In this document: positions 8,188 to 18,551 of the stretch, in pieces | Numbering within the stretch: position 1 is the first letter of the stretch | How the letters are laid out: every line of letters starts with the position of its first letter | Assembly (NCBI RefSeq): GCF_900102195.1 | Contig: NZ_FNBE01000002.1 | Coordinates: 1-64,000, forward strand | Direction: 5' to 3' | Length of the DNA stretch: 64,000 nucleotides | Source of the DNA: Pseudonocardia oroxyli | GTDB taxonomy: Bacteria > Actinomycetota > Actinomycetes > Mycobacteriales > Pseudonocardiaceae | Made by a program: the position numbers and the translations under genes | Notes under the pieces: model-generated | Seen by the model: only the letters and a program-made list of their open reading frames with translations | The model's database searches: none | What the model was told of the DNA's origin: nothing

Positions 8188-9159
8188 ATGGTCCAGAATC
8201 CCCGCCGCCCCCAGCCCCACACCCCCGACGCCCAGGGGTCGCCGCCGCTGCCCCGCTCCGGGGCCGCGCAGCGACCCGGTGGCTCCGGCCCGTCGGGTCG
8301 GCGGCCGGAGGGGCCGCGCTCCGGTGGGCAGGGTCCCGCGGGACAGGTCCCGGGCGGGCGGCGGCCGGGCCGATCGACGTCGGGTGCCGGTCCGACCCAC
8401 GTGCCCGACGCGCACCGCACCCTCGCGGCGACGACGGTCACGGAGCCCGAGAAGAAGAAGGTCGACCTCACCCTCACGAAGGTCGCCGCGGGTGCGGCCG
8501 CGGCCGCCACGTCCGCGGTGGCGGGCTCCTACCTGGGCGCGGCGGGGACGGTGGCGGGCGCGGCCATCGGGTCGGTGGTCACGACCATCGCCACCACGAT
8601 GTACCAGCGTTCGCTGGACAAGACCCGCGAGACCGTCCTGCAGCGGGTCAAGCTGCCGGGCCGGGGTGCGGCGGACACGACCGTCCTCGCCGAGCCCGTC
8701 GACCCGCTCGCGACGATCCCGATGCAGCGAGACGGTGGGCTGGTCGCCCCGGTGCTGCCCGCCCCGGAGCAGCGGCCCTGGTACACCCGCAAGCGGGTCT
8801 GGGTGACCGCGGCGACCACCGTCGTCGCGTTCGCGGTCGGGCTGCTCGTGATCACCGGCGTCGAGTGGGCGAAGGGCTCGCCGATCTCCGGCGGGGAGTC
8901 CGGGACGTCCGTGGGGCGGGTCGTGACCGGCGGCTCGGCGCCGAGCGAGGAGCCGCGGTCCGAGACCACGGAGTCCCCCACCCCGACGACCACGGAGCAG
9001 GCCCCGGAGTCCGGCTCCGGCTCGACCGAGCAGACCGGCGGCCCCTCGGCGACCCGGACCACGACCCCGAGCCCGTCGACCTCGCCGACGACGAGCCGCG
9101 CGCCCGGCACGGGGAACACCGGACCGGGCTTCGGGCTGCTGCCGCGGCCCGGCTCCTGA
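8188..9159 (+). CDS. Pro/Gly-rich single-pass membrane protein, unknown
   Basis: About 323 residues. The N-terminal ~70 residues are Pro/Gly/Arg-rich. A glycine-zipper-like hydrophobic stretch (GAAAAATSAVAGSYLGAAGT) follows near residues 95-125. A clear transmembrane helix, VWVTAATTVVAFAVGLLVIT, lies near residues 205-225. The remaining ~95 residues are Ser/Thr/Pro-rich and probably extracytoplasmic. The ATG at 8188 has CGGAG upstream. I recognise no family. It ends two bases before a hairpin shared with convergent thiE. Confidence 0.55.
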   Translation: MVQNPRRPQPHTPDAQGSPPLPRSGAAQRPGGSGPSGRRPEGPRSGGQGPAGQVPGGRRPGRSTSGAGPTHVPDAHRTLAATTVTEPEKKKVDLTLTKVAAGAAAAATSAVAGSYLGAAGTVAGAAIGSVVTTIATTMYQRSLDKTRETVLQRVKLPGRGAADTTVLAEPVDPLATIPMQRDGGLVAPVLPAPEQRPWYTRKRVWVTAATTVVAFAVGLLVITGVEWAKGSPISGGESGTSVGRVVTGGSAPSEEPRSETTESPTPTTTEQAPESGSGSTEQTGGPSATRTTTPSPSTSPTTSRAPGTGNTGPGFGLLPRPGS

Positions 9160-9160
9160 C

Positions 9161-9204
9161 CTGTGAGCGGCGATAGTCGCTATGACGACCATCGCCGCTC
9201 ACAG
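9161..9204. terminator. Hairpin, GTGAGCGGCGAT family, convergent gene end
   Basis: Arm CTGTGAGCGGCGATAGTCG (9161-9179) pairs with 9186-9204 with one mismatch around a 6-nt loop. It lies between a plus-strand gene and thiE and probably terminates both. Nearly the same arm occurs at 45595, and its first half at 62739. Confidence 0.6.
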
Positions 9205-9205
9205 C

Positions 9206-9850
9206 TCAGGGGAGGCGGGCGCGGAGTGACTCCGCCGCGGCCTTCGGGTCCTCGGCCTCGGTGATCGCCCGCACCACCACGACCCGGGTCGCGCCCGCGG
9301 CCAGGACGTCGTCGAGCCTGCCGTGGTCGATGCCGCCGATGGCGAACCACGGGCGGTCCGGGGCGCGGCCCGCCACGGTCCGGACCAGGTCCAGGCCGGG
9401 GGCGGGGCGGCCGGGCTTGGTGGGGGTCGGCCAGCAGGGGCCCACGCAGAAGTAGTCGACGCCCGGCTCCTCGGCCGCGCGGAGGGTCTCGTCCGCGCTG
9501 TGCGAGGACCGGCCGATCACGACCTCGTCCCCGACGATCCGGCGCGCCCACTCCACCGGCAGGTCGTCCTGGCCGAGGTGCAGCACGTCGGCGCCCGCGG
9601 CGAGCGCCACGTCCGCCCGGTCGTTGACCGCGAGCAGCCGGTCGTGGCGGGCGGTGGCGTCGGCGAGGATCTCCAGCGCGGCCAGCTCGGCGCGCGCCTC
9701 GATGCCCTTCTCGCGGAGCTGGATCACGTCCACACCCCCGGCCAGCGCGGCGTCCGCGAACTCCGCGAGATCCGGTCGGTCGCCCGTGCAGAGGTAGAGG
9801 CGGGCGTTCGCGAGGCGGGACAGCAACGTTGCACGGTCGAGTCGGGGCAC
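9206..9850 (-). CDS. thiE: Thiamine-phosphate synthase ThiE
   Basis: Joins the thiazole and HMP phosphates to give thiamine phosphate. The protein is about 214 residues with a TIM-barrel pattern. [50 protein letters not shown] and WFAIGGI are ThiE signatures. I chose GTG 9850 because a TACGCT hexamer ends 8 nt before it and the mycobacterial protein also has a short N-terminus. GTG 9883 would add 11 residues and overlap the TPP riboswitch on the other strand. It is divergent from thiOSG. Confidence 0.93.
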   Translation of the reverse strand: MPRLDRATLLSRLANARLYLCTGDRPDLAEFADAALAGGVDVIQLREKGIEARAELAALEILADATARHDRLLAVNDRADVALAAGADVLHLGQDDLPVEWARRIVGDEVVIGRSSHSADETLRAAEEPGVDYFCVGPCWPTPTKPGRPAPGLDLVRTVAGRAPDRPWFAIGGIDHGRLDDVLAAGATRVVVVRAITEAEDPKAAAESLRARLP

Positions 9851-9858
9851 GTCGGGGA

Positions 9859-9868
9859 AGCGTAGGGT
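9859..9868. promoter_or_regulatory. Overlapping divergent -10 elements of thiE and thiO
   Basis: On the minus strand TACGCT (9864-9859) lies 8 nt before the thiE GTG at 9850. On the plus strand TAGGGT (9863-9868) would start a transcript near 9875, just ahead of the TPP riboswitch. The two hexamers share two bases, so the promoters would exclude each other. This is inferred from spacing. Confidence 0.4.
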
Positions 9869-9879
9869 GGGCCGCGCAG

Positions 9880-9960
9880 TCACGGGAGCCCGGTGGGGCT
9901 GAGAGGGAGCCGCAGGCTCCGACCGTCGAACCTGATCCGGGTCATGCCGGCGCAGGGAGG
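9880..9960 (+). ncRNA. TPP riboswitch (THI element)
   Basis: The thi-box consensus is clear: GGGGCTGAGAGGGAGC, then CCGACCGTCGAACCTGATCC, then GGGTCATGCCGGCGCAGGGA, closed by the 5' segment ACGGGAGCCC. It ends about 10 nt before the thiO start, and the AGGGAGG at its 3' end doubles as the ribosome-binding site. That fits translational repression of thiOSG by thiamine pyrophosphate. Confidence 0.93.
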
Positions 9961-9969
9961 AGCGAAGCA

Positions 9970-11965
<1,996 letters not shown>

Positions 11966-11973
11966 ACGCGCGT

Positions 11974-11979
11974 TAAGAT
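11974..11979 (+). promoter_or_regulatory. -10 element of the carbonic anhydrase gene (leaderless)
   Basis: TAAGAT fits TAnnnT and is followed by exactly 7 nt before the GTG at 11987. There is no Shine-Dalgarno, so transcription probably starts at or next to the start codon. Confidence 0.5.
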
Positions 11980-11986
11980 CCGGGTC

Positions 11987-12508
11987 GTGCCGCTGTTCGA
12001 GTTCGAGGGCCGCCGCCCCTCCGTGCATCCCACCGCGTTCGTCGCCCCCACCGCCGCGCTGATCGGCGACGTCCGGGTCGAGGCCGGGGCCTCCGTCTGG
12101 TACAACGCCGTGCTCCGCGGCGACACCGGCCCGATCATCGTGCGGGAGGGGGCGAACGTGCAGGACGGCAGCGTCCTGCACGGCGGCGAGGACCCGGCCA
12201 CGGAGATCGGGGCGGGCGCCACCATCGGGCACCTCTGCGTGGTGCACGGCTGCGTGATCGGCCCGGAGTGCGTGATCGGCAACGGCGCCACCGTCCAGGA
12301 CCGGGCGGTGATCGGTGCCCGCAGCCTGGTCGGGGCGGGCGCGCTGGTCGCGCCGGGCAAGGTGATCCCGGAGGGCACCCTCGTCCTGGGGGCCACGGCC
12401 TCGCCGCGGGGCCCGCTGACCTCCGAGGCCGAGTGGTGGGTGCAGAACAACCCGGGCTTCTACCGTGAGCTGGCGCAACGACACGCACGGACCGTCGCCG
12501 AGATCTGA
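11987..12508 (+). CDS. Gamma-carbonic-anhydrase-like hexapeptide-repeat protein
   Basis: A 173-residue left-handed beta-helix protein of the gamma-CA/PaaY group. Hexapeptide repeats run from about residue 20 to 135. The three zinc-ligand histidines appear in QDGSVLHGG, TIGHLCVVHGC. The C-terminal helix starts near EWWVQNNPGFYRELAQRHA. It may hydrate CO2, but many members have no measured activity. GTG start with a leaderless-type promoter. It follows thiG by 21 nt but probably has its own transcript. Confidence 0.85.
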   Translation: MPLFEFEGRRPSVHPTAFVAPTAALIGDVRVEAGASVWYNAVLRGDTGPIIVREGANVQDGSVLHGGEDPATEIGAGATIGHLCVVHGCVIGPECVIGNGATVQDRAVIGARSLVGAGALVAPGKVIPEGTLVLGATASPRGPLTSEAEWWVQNNPGFYRELAQRHARTVAEI

Positions 12509-12595
12509 CGATCCGTAGCCGGGCTCTCCCCCGTTCGAGGGGTCCGGCGGCGCGGCGTGCCCGGCGTGTCCGGTTCGGTCGCCCATCCTGGAGCC

Positions 12596-13444
12596 ATGCG
12601 CGGTCGGATCGGGTGGGCACTGCTGGCCCTGCTCGTGCTCGCCGGCTGTGCGGGCACCGGGGACGCCGAGGACCGCGTGGTCCCGACCGTGCCCGCCGTG
12701 CCCACGGTGGTGCCCGCCGACCCGACCTCCGCCGTGGTCCCGGTCTGGTTCGTGGGCGGCACCCCCGCGGGCGACCGGCTGTTCCGCGAGATCCGCGCCC
12801 TGCGCGACGGTGGGCCGGACGACGCCCCGCCCGACCCCGTCGGCACGGCCGTCACGGCGGTCCTCGACGGGCGGACCGACGATCCCGACCACCGCACCGA
12901 CTGGCCCGCGGGGGTGCGGCTGCGCAGCCCCGTCACCCACGGGGACGGCCTGCTGACCGTGGACCTCGCCGTCGCGGGGCCGCTGCCCGGCCCCGCGGGC
13001 CTCGCCCTGCAGCAGCTCGTCTACACCGTGCAGTCCGCCGCGGACAGCGACGATCCGGTGCGGGTGCTCGTCGGCGGCGAACCCGCCGAGACGCTCCTCG
13101 GCGAGCCGGTCGCCGCGCCGCTCACCGCCGCGGACCCGTACCGCGTGCGGTCCCTGGTGGAGATCGACGACCCGGTGGACGGCGCGCGGACACCCGGGCC
13201 GGTCGTCGTGCGTGGGGAGGCGGCGGTCTTCGAGGCCACCCTGCTCTGGGAGGCCCGCAACGCCGACGGCCGGGTGGTGCGGGCCGGCGTCACCGCGACG
13301 GCGGAGGGCCAGCGGTTCGCGCCGTTCCGCGTCGAGATCCCGCTCGATCCCGGCGACTACACGATCGTCGTGTCCGAGGACGACCCGTCCGGGGGCGAGG
13401 GACGCCCGCCGATGACCGACCGCGTGCGCCTCACCGTCGTCTGA
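12596..13444 (+). CDS. Lipoprotein with GerMN and Gmad2-like domains
   Basis: A 282-residue exported lipoprotein. The signal peptide is MRGRIGWALLALLVLAGCAG, with lipobox L-A-G-C at C18. A GerMN (sporulation/germination type) domain spans roughly residues 45-180, and an immunoglobulin-like Gmad2 domain the last ~95 residues (RVRSLVEIDDPVDG, EATLLWEARN). Such proteins occur in non-sporulating actinobacteria, where their role is unclear. The ATG at 12596 has CATCCT 6 nt upstream, a possible leaderless -10, and GGAG in the same gap. The length fits a two-domain member. Confidence 0.75.
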   Translation: MRGRIGWALLALLVLAGCAGTGDAEDRVVPTVPAVPTVVPADPTSAVVPVWFVGGTPAGDRLFREIRALRDGGPDDAPPDPVGTAVTAVLDGRTDDPDHRTDWPAGVRLRSPVTHGDGLLTVDLAVAGPLPGPAGLALQQLVYTVQSAADSDDPVRVLVGGEPAETLLGEPVAAPLTAADPYRVRSLVEIDDPVDGARTPGPVVVRGEAAVFEATLLWEARNADGRVVRAGVTATAEGQRFAPFRVEIPLDPGDYTIVVSEDDPSGGEGRPPMTDRVRLTVV

Positions 13445-13544
13445 CGGTGGGGCAGGCACCACCGACGGTCCACGGGGTGCCGCCCTGGGGTGGAATGTCC
13501 GGTTCCGTGAGCCTGGTCGCACACCGTCGACCAGGGAGAACACC

Positions 13545-14225
13545 ATGACCACCGCACTCACCACCCCCACCCGCGACCGCGCGACCGGCGCCGCCGGGAT
13601 CGTCGCCGCCCTCGCCGCGGGCGGCTCCGGTGCCGTCCTCGCCCAGGGCGAGGGCACCTTCGCCGACCAGCGGATCAAGAGCAGCGCCGAGCTCGTCGAA
13701 GCCATGAACCCCGAACTGATGATCCGGATCGGGGGCGGGCTCGGCCTGGTCGCGGTGATCGCGACGACCGCCTTCACGCTCGGCCTGGTGCGCCGGGCGG
13801 GGGAGCGCGGCGGCTGGGCCGAGGCGCTGCGGTGGTCCTCGATCGCCCTGCTCGCGACGACGTCGATCGGCGTCCTCATGCGCTACGTCGCCGCGGGCGG
13901 GGCCCCGGGCGCCATGGACCAGAGCCTCTACTCCACCGAGGCCAGCGCCACCGCCGCGGTGCTCGCCGACCAGATGTCCACCGGCGCCTACCTCCCCGCG
14001 CTCGGGGTGATGTCGTGTGCCGGGATGCTCGCCCTGCGCGGCTCGCTGCTGCCCGCGCCGGTGGGAATCGTGGCGCTCGTGCTCGGCACGCTCTCGCTCG
14101 CCGCCACCCTCGGGCTCGGCCTGCCCTACAGCAGCTCCCTGGTGTTCCCGGTGTTCGCGCTGGTCGCGGGTATCACGCTGCTCGTGCGCCCGACCGGGCG
14201 CCGACCTTCTGCTACTGGGCGCTGA
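13545..14225 (+). CDS. Multi-pass membrane protein, unknown
   Basis: A 226-residue protein with about five hydrophobic segments: near residues 17-35, 62-82, 100-118, 145-165 and 170-215. Its N-terminus has a GAAGIVAALAAGGSGAVLA segment. I recognise no family. The ATG at 13545 has AGGGAG upstream at good spacing. Its 3' end overlaps the convergent next gene by 14 nt, so there is no room for a separate terminator. Confidence 0.55.
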   Translation: MTTALTTPTRDRATGAAGIVAALAAGGSGAVLAQGEGTFADQRIKSSAELVEAMNPELMIRIGGGLGLVAVIATTAFTLGLVRRAGERGGWAEALRWSSIALLATTSIGVLMRYVAAGGAPGAMDQSLYSTEASATAAVLADQMSTGAYLPALGVMSCAGMLALRGSLLPAPVGIVALVLGTLSLAATLGLGLPYSSSLVFPVFALVAGITLLVRPTGRRPSATGR

Positions 14226-14826
14226 AGCGCAGCGGGACCCGCGGGCCGCGCATGCCCGCGGCCCGCAGCTCGATCGATGCCAGCTCGGCGACGGCGTCCG
14301 GGTCGCCCTCGCGCCACGCCGTGGCCGGGTCCACCCCGTCTCCCGGGATCCGCCGCAGGACGAGCGCCCGCAACGCCAGCTGGTCGAGACCCCGCGCGCG
14401 GGCCGCCGCGGTGGCGGTCGCTATGCGTGCGTAGCGGATCCGCAGCGGCAGCCAGATCGACAGCACCGGCAACACCCCGATCAGCCCGACGAGGATCGCC
14501 GCCCCCGTCGCGACGTTCGCGACCGTGTCGATCAGCTGCTGCCCGGCCGCGGTCAGGGAGCGGCCCGCGTCGGTGCCCGGGGCGAAGGCGCCCGCGAGCT
14601 GCTCCCCGACGAGCGGCACGTTCCCGACCCCCCGCGCCGCCCCGTCGAAGGCCCCGGACACCGAGTCCCCGGCCTGCACCAACGTCCGTCCCGGCGACTG
14701 CAGCGTGAGCAGCAGGTCGTGCGCCGTCGCGGCCAACCAGATCCACGCCGCCGTCCAGCCCACGGCCAGCAGGTCCGCGACCACCTGCACCCCGAACCGC
14801 CCCGGCCGCTCCGCATACACCCGCAT
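14212..14826 (-). CDS. Two-helix membrane protein, unknown
   Basis: A 204-residue protein with a helix near residues 13-35 (LLAVGWTAAWIWLAATA), a second near 110-135 (GAAILVGLIGVLPVLSIWL) and a cytoplasmic-looking basic C-terminus. The ATG at 14826 has TAGGAACC upstream. I recognise no family. It overlaps the convergent gene by 14 nt. Codon use is unremarkable. Confidence 0.55.
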   Translation of the reverse strand: MRVYAERPGRFGVQVVADLLAVGWTAAWIWLAATAHDLLLTLQSPGRTLVQAGDSVSGAFDGAARGVGNVPLVGEQLAGAFAPGTDAGRSLTAAGQQLIDTVANVATGAAILVGLIGVLPVLSIWLPLRIRYARIATATAAARARGLDQLALRALVLRRIPGDGVDPATAWREGDPDAVAELASIELRAAGMRGPRVPLRFSAQ

Positions 14827-14891
14827 GCGCGGTTCCTACCAGCTCCCGCCCCGCACCGATGTCCGACTCGCGTGGCGAGTCCGACGTCTCC

Positions 14892-15656
14892 CTACAGGAG
14901 GCCGAGCTTGGTGGCGGCGTAGACGGCTTCGGCGCGGCGGCTGACCATGAGCTTGCGCATCAGGTTGCCCACGTGGAACTTCACCGTGGTCTCCGAGATG
15001 AACAGCTCGGCGCCGATCGCGCGGTTGGACAGGCCGCGGGCCAGCAGGCGGAGCACGTCGAGCTCGCGCTCGGTGAGCCGCTCGCGGTCGGGGACCCCGC
15101 CGGACAGCGACCGGACCATGGCGCTGGCGCTGCGGGCGTCGAACGCGGACTCGCCGCGGGAGACCGCGCGGATGGCGCGGACCAGCTCGGTCGTGTCGAC
15201 GTCCTTGACGACGTAGCCGCGCGCCCCCGCCTGCACGGCCTCCACGACGAGCCGGTCCTCGGCGAACGTGGTCAGCACGAGCACCCCGATGCCGGGGTGG
15301 GCGGCGCAGAGCGAGCGGCAGACGTCGAGCCCGTCGGTCTGCGGGCCGGAGGTGAGCTTGAGGTCCAGCAGCACGACGTGCGGGCGGGTCGCGGCCACGG
15401 CGGCGACGGCGTCCTTGGGGGTGCCCGCCTCGCCGACGACGCGCAGGTCCTCCTCGCGCTCCAGCACCGCGCGCAGGCCTTGACGCATGATCGAGTGGTC
15501 GTCCACCAGCACGATCCGCACCGGCACCGGGCGGGCCCGTTGCGGCCCGGGCCCCTGGGGCACCGCCGTGCGCGCCCCGTTCGGGGGCGCCGGTCGCACT
15601 CCGCCCGTGGGCGCCGACCGCAGTCCGCCTCCGGGCGCTGATCGCACCGTGTTCAT
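14892..15656 (-). CDS. NarL/LuxR-family response regulator
   Basis: A 254-residue regulator. The receiver domain begins VRIVLVDDHSIMRQG near residue 47, with the phospho-acceptor aspartate in VVLLDLKLT. A LuxR-type helix-turn-helix (LTERELDVLRLLARGLSNR, SETTVKFHVGNLMRKL) ends the protein. The first ~45 residues are a Pro/Gly-rich tail with repeats of APxGGxR, unusual for NarL proteins. The ATG at 15656 overlaps the kinase stop (ATGA), which favours the long form; a GTG just before the receiver lacks a ribosome-binding site. It is the partner of the upstream kinase. Confidence 0.85.
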   Translation of the reverse strand: MNTVRSAPGGGLRSAPTGGVRPAPPNGARTAVPQGPGPQRARPVPVRIVLVDDHSIMRQGLRAVLEREEDLRVVGEAGTPKDAVAAVAATRPHVVLLDLKLTSGPQTDGLDVCRSLCAAHPGIGVLVLTTFAEDRLVVEAVQAGARGYVVKDVDTTELVRAIRAVSRGESAFDARSASAMVRSLSGGVPDRERLTERELDVLRLLARGLSNRAIGAELFISETTVKFHVGNLMRKLMVSRRAEAVYAATKLGLL

Positions 15657-17011
15657 CGTGCGTGCTCCTTTCCGGCCACAGGCACGTCGACCTGCACCTG
15701 CAACCCGCCCATCCGGGCTCTGCGGAACGTGACCGCCCCGCCCATCTCCGCCGCCCTGGTCTGCATGTTGACCAGGCCGCGGTGTTCGCCCGAGGGCCGC
15801 AGCGCGGACTCCTTGAGGCTGCGCCGCACCTCCTCGGGCCTGCCCCGGCCGTCGTCGGAGACGGTCAGCCGGACCGCGCCCGCCCGGTAGGCCAGGCGGA
15901 TCGAGGCCCGGGAGGCCTCCGCGTGCATCGCCGTGTTGAACAGCGCCTCGCCCGCGATCCGGAACAGCGACTGCTCCTGGTCGGCGGGCAGCGGCACCGG
16001 CTCGCCGCCGATCCGGACGTCGATGCGCAGCTCGTCCGGCATGTGGACGGTGGTGAGCTGGCGCAGCATCGCCGGCAGGTCCTGGTCGGCGCTCTCGTGG
16101 TGGTTCAGCGCGTAGATCGCCGAGCGCAGCTGCTCGACGGCCCGCTTCGTCAGGTCCTTGGCGGTGTCGAGGTGCTCGAGCAGCCGCGGCTCCGTGATCT
16201 CGCCGCGCACCATCTCGATGTGCATCCCCGCGGACAACGCGTACTGGGTCACCGAGTCGTGCAGCTCGCGGGCGATGCGGTGCCGTTCGCTGTCCAGCAC
16301 CTCGCGCTGGCGCGCGGCGCCCAGCTGTTCCTGTGTGGACTGGAGCTCGGCGTTGCGGGACTTGAGGTCCGCGGCCTGCCGGGCGGTGCGGGCGTAGAGC
16401 TTCTCGGACCGGTCGAGCAGGGCGCAGTTCTGCAGGGCGGACGCCGTCTGCGAGGCGAGGATGCGCATCACGGACAGGTCGGTGTCGTCGATCTCCCGCT
16501 CGCGCGGGGTCCACGCGACGAAACCGCCGACGATCCGGCTGTCCAGCCGCACCGGGACGTGCAGGTGGCGGCGGGCGGTGTCCCGGTCGTGCTCGGGATG
16601 GTCGTGTCCGCCCCGGACGGCGGCGACGTGCGTGGCGACGTTCTCCGGGATGAGGCCCAGGTCGGTCCACTCCTCGCCGTCCGGGCCGAGCACGAGGTAG
16701 CGGGGCTGCGCGTCCGCCAACCGGCCGTCGACCAGGGCGAACGCCACCCAGTCCGCGGAGAGGTGATCGGCGGCGGCCTCGACGACGGCGCGCACGAGCG
16801 CCTCCGAGCCCTCCATCGTGCGGATGAGTGCCCCGGAGATCCCCTCGAGCGCGAGGATGACCCGACGCAGCCGGACGGCCGACACCCGGTACTCCGGGTA
16901 GAACGACGGTTTGCCCGAGCGCAGGCCGGTCAGCGCGTCGAGGTCCGGCCCCGGCCAGGAGCGGCCGGACGGCGGCTCGGTCCGTTTCGGGGGCCAGGCG
17001 GCGGACGTCAC
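15653..17011 (-). CDS. GAF-domain sensor histidine kinase (HisKA_3)
   Basis: A 452-residue cytoplasmic NarX-like kinase with no transmembrane segment. A GAF-like domain spans about residues 65-215. Then come a coiled coil, the dimerisation/phosphorylation box RHRIARELHDSVTQYALSAGMH, and the ATPase domain (GEALFNTAMHAEAS, VSDDGRGRPEE, GLVNMQTRAAEMGG). GTG start at 17011. It lies 10 nt after the alcohol dehydrogenase gene and overlaps the regulator, so the trio is probably one operon and the sensed cue may relate to that enzyme's substrate. Confidence 0.87.
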   Translation of the reverse strand: MTSAAWPPKRTEPPSGRSWPGPDLDALTGLRSGKPSFYPEYRVSAVRLRRVILALEGISGALIRTMEGSEALVRAVVEAAADHLSADWVAFALVDGRLADAQPRYLVLGPDGEEWTDLGLIPENVATHVAAVRGGHDHPEHDRDTARRHLHVPVRLDSRIVGGFVAWTPREREIDDTDLSVMRILASQTASALQNCALLDRSEKLYARTARQAADLKSRNAELQSTQEQLGAARQREVLDSERHRIARELHDSVTQYALSAGMHIEMVRGEITEPRLLEHLDTAKDLTKRAVEQLRSAIYALNHHESADQDLPAMLRQLTTVHMPDELRIDVRIGGEPVPLPADQEQSLFRIAGEALFNTAMHAEASRASIRLAYRAGAVRLTVSDDGRGRPEEVRRSLKESALRPSGEHRGLVNMQTRAAEMGGAVTFRRARMGGLQVQVDVPVAGKEHAR

Positions 17012-17021
17012 GGCGTCCGCC

Positions 17022-18332
17022 TCACAGGGCCGCTCGGAACAGCGTCGCCACCTGGTCGACGTCCGCGGGCCGCGGGTTCGTCGTGAGGCAGGCGTCGCCG
17101 AGGGTCAGCACGGCCAGCCGCGGGATGTCCGCCTCGGTCACGCCGAGCGCGCCGAGCCCGGCGGGCACCCCGACCTCGTCGCCGAGCTTGCGGATCGCGG
17201 CGGCGACCATGTCCACCGCCTCGTCCCCCGGCACGCCGGGCCCGGCGAGCCCCATCGCCTGCGCGATCGGCACGAATCGCTCGGGGGTGGTGACGCCGTT
17301 GAACCGCACGACGTGCGGCAGCAGGACCCCGTTGACCACCCCGTGCGGCAGGTCGAGCATGCCGCCGACCTGGTGGGACATGGCGTGCGTCGCGCCGAGG
17401 ATCGCGTTCGTGAAGGCGAGCCCGGCCTCCAGCGCGGCCTGGGCCATGGCCTGGCGGGCCCGCCGGTCGTCCGGCCGGAGCATGGTGTGCGCGAGGTGTT
17501 CGTTGACCAGCGAGACGGCCTGCAGGGCGTGGTGGTCGGTCAGCGGGCCGTGGGCGAGGGAGACGAAGGCCTCGATGCCGTGGGTCAGCGCGTCGAGCCC
17601 GGTCGCGGCGTTGAGCCACTCGGGCATGGTGACCAGTAGGCGTGGGTCGATGACCGAGACGTCCGGGACCAGCGCCCGGCCCATGATCGTGATCTTGGTG
17701 TGTCGCTCGGTGTCGGTGACGATGCAGAACTGCGAGACGTCCGCGCCGGTCCCGGACGTGGACGGCATCATGATCAACGGCGGGATGGGGTGAGCGATCC
17801 GGTCGATGCCCTCGTAGTCGAGGATCCGGCCGCCGTTGCTGGCGAGCAGGGCCACGCCCTTGGCCGCGTCGATGACCGACCCGCCGCCCAGCCCCATCAC
17901 CACGTCGCAGCCCGAGGCCACGTACTCGTGGTAGCCGGCCTCGATCTCGTGGTCCTTCGGGTTCGGGGTGACGTCCGTCCACAACCTCGGGGCCAGCCCC
18001 GCCTCGCGCAGGTGGCCGAGCAGCTCGACCGGCCAACCGGCCTCGAAGACCCCCGGGTCGGTCACGACGAACGGCCGCCGCGCGCCGAGTCGCAACGCCG
18101 CGTGCGCGGCCTCCTTGAGCGAGTCCGGGCCGAACACGATCTCGGGCGCGTGGAACTTCGAGACGCGCGGGTTGGTCGAGGGCGGTGGGGCGCCGCACCC
18201 GCCGCCGGTGTGCACGGTGAGATCGGGCTCGCGCTCGATCTCGTCGACGAGAACCGTGTCCCCGGCCCGTCGACACGCCTCGCTGGGGGCCACGCCGCCC
18301 TCCCGCACCTCAGCCGACCTCGTGTGAGCCAC
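17022..18332 (-). CDS. Iron-containing (group III) alcohol dehydrogenase
   Basis: A roughly 436-residue Fe-ADH. The dinucleotide site is GLGGGSVIDAAKGVALL. The metal-ligand region is LDALTHGIEAFVS, ATHAMSHQVGGMLDLPHG. STSGTGADVSQFCIVTD is also conserved. It oxidises an alcohol with NAD(P); the substrate is not evident. The first ~50 residues before KFHAPEIVFGPDSL form an extension containing CRRAGD and CGAPPP. I chose GTG 18332; an in-frame ATG at 18374 is possible. It is upstream of and probably co-transcribed with the kinase and regulator. Confidence 0.85.
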   Translation of the reverse strand: MAHTRSAEVREGGVAPSEACRRAGDTVLVDEIEREPDLTVHTGGGCGAPPPSTNPRVSKFHAPEIVFGPDSLKEAAHAALRLGARRPFVVTDPGVFEAGWPVELLGHLREAGLAPRLWTDVTPNPKDHEIEAGYHEYVASGCDVVMGLGGGSVIDAAKGVALLASNGGRILDYEGIDRIAHPIPPLIMMPSTSGTGADVSQFCIVTDTERHTKITIMGRALVPDVSVIDPRLLVTMPEWLNAATGLDALTHGIEAFVSLAHGPLTDHHALQAVSLVNEHLAHTMLRPDDRRARQAMAQAALEAGLAFTNAILGATHAMSHQVGGMLDLPHGVVNGVLLPHVVRFNGVTTPERFVPIAQAMGLAGPGVPGDEAVDMVAAAIRKLGDEVGVPAGLGALGVTEADIPRLAVLTLGDACLTTNPRPADVDQVATLFRAAL

Positions 18333-18496
18333 GTTACGCCGGATAGCGGGAGCGAGCGCGCCTCGGTGGGCCATCACCGGCACCCTCGGGCGGCGTGGGG
18401 CATGGGAGACCTCCTCGTCGATCCGTCGACGGTAGTCGCGCGGACGGCGCGGCGGACCGCCGAGACGGACGGGCCGCCCTAGTCGAACGGTGAGGT

Positions 18497-18538
18497 CGTG
18501 CGTGGTAAGTGGTGCTCTGGCACCACTTACCACGCACG
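18497..18538. terminator. Perfect 19-bp hairpin between two minus-strand operons
   Basis: Arm CGTGCGTGGTAAGTGGTGC (18497-18515) pairs perfectly with 18520-18538 around a 4-nt loop. It lies just beyond the xdhC-like stop and so probably terminates the cox-type operon before the dehydrogenase operon. There is no T-run. Confidence 0.55.
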
Positions 18539-18551
18539 GGCGGCGCAGCCG

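Noticed and set aside
16911..18482. Plus-strand frames opposite the alcohol dehydrogenase and kinase
   Set aside because: They lack motifs and overlap well-supported genes along their whole length.
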